5,764 nt of DNA. It comes from an uncultured Fibrobacterota bacterium (GTDB taxonomy: Bacteria; Fibrobacterota; Chitinivibrionia; Chitinivibrionales; CAIOZP01). Both the position numbers and the translations under genes were made by a program. The stretch is taken from positions 1-5,764 of the forward strand of contig CAIOZP010000492.1 in assembly GCA_903862805.1 (NCBI GenBank). Reading direction: 5' to 3'. The notes below the pieces were generated by a model, which saw only the letters and a program-made list of their open reading frames with translations, ran no database searches and was not told the origin of the DNA. Numbering within the stretch: position 1 is the stretch's first letter; each line of letters begins with the position of its first letter. Of this stretch, positions 5,742-5,764 are shown in pieces.

Positions 5742-5764
5742 CTATCGGTGCCTTGAAGCGAAAC
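5742..5764 (-). promoter_or_regulatory. Probable sigma-28 promoter of flgM, cut by the window end
   Basis: Reading the minus strand from 5764, GTTT, then exactly 11 bases, then ACCGATAG (5749-5742) match the consensus TAAAGTTT-N11-GCCGATAA from its fifth base onward. The TAAA would lie just outside at 5765-5768. The -10 box ends 32 bases before the ATG. flgM is commonly transcribed by sigma-28 in flagellated bacteria. Confidence 0.55.

Noticed and set aside
1..5764. CRISPR arrays, insertion sequences, tRNA genes (including tRNA-Sec)
   Set aside because: No regularly spaced repeats, transposase-like frames or tRNA-like folds were recognised by eye.

Overview
The window looks like a flagellated, Fibrobacterota-like bacterium (a relative of the Chitinispirillum/Chitinivibrio type is my best guess). 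The guess rests on three things: a TIGR02147-family regulator coupled to a lipoprotein, C-terminal sorting-like tails on secreted proteins, and a FlgM anti-sigma factor. No rRNA or marker gene is present to confirm it.

Left half, minus strand (about 1-2775): an apparent operon of exported thioredoxin-fold proteins. Three complete genes lie at 2775-1942, 1911-1099 and 1022-171, and the first 59 bases hold the start of a fourth exported protein. Each of the three complete genes is split by exactly one in-frame TGA. In each case the TGA sits where a thioredoxin or peroxiredoxin-like protein has its N-terminal redox cysteine (UGHC, UGGC and UACVTC motifs). In each case a perfect hairpin with a G at the start of its apical loop follows 15-20 nt after the TGA, as expected of a bacterial SECIS element. 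I read them as three tandem selenoproteins, each with a signal peptide and a C-terminal domain resembling type IX secretion sorting domains. A conventional gene caller would break each into two ORFs or call pseudogenes. This is the main discovery of the window.

Middle (about 2776-3067): an AT-rich divergent intergenic region with a 12-bp palindrome, an 11-bp-spaced direct repeat TTCACAAT, a possible promoter and a leader hairpin.

Right half, plus strand (3068-5322): a TIGR02147-family putative regulator overlaps by ATGA a lipoprotein with an N-terminal carboxypeptidase-regulatory-like domain and a beta-propeller-like remainder. The tight coupling suggests a functional pair; a link to the divergent selenoprotein operon is only inferred. 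A bidirectional terminator (5333-5360) separates this pair from convergent flgM (5709-5383, minus). flgM is preceded at the window edge by a sequence that fits a sigma-28 promoter.

No selenium machinery (selA, selB, selC tRNA-Sec, selD) lies in the window, so the selenoprotein reading depends on the genome encoding it elsewhere.
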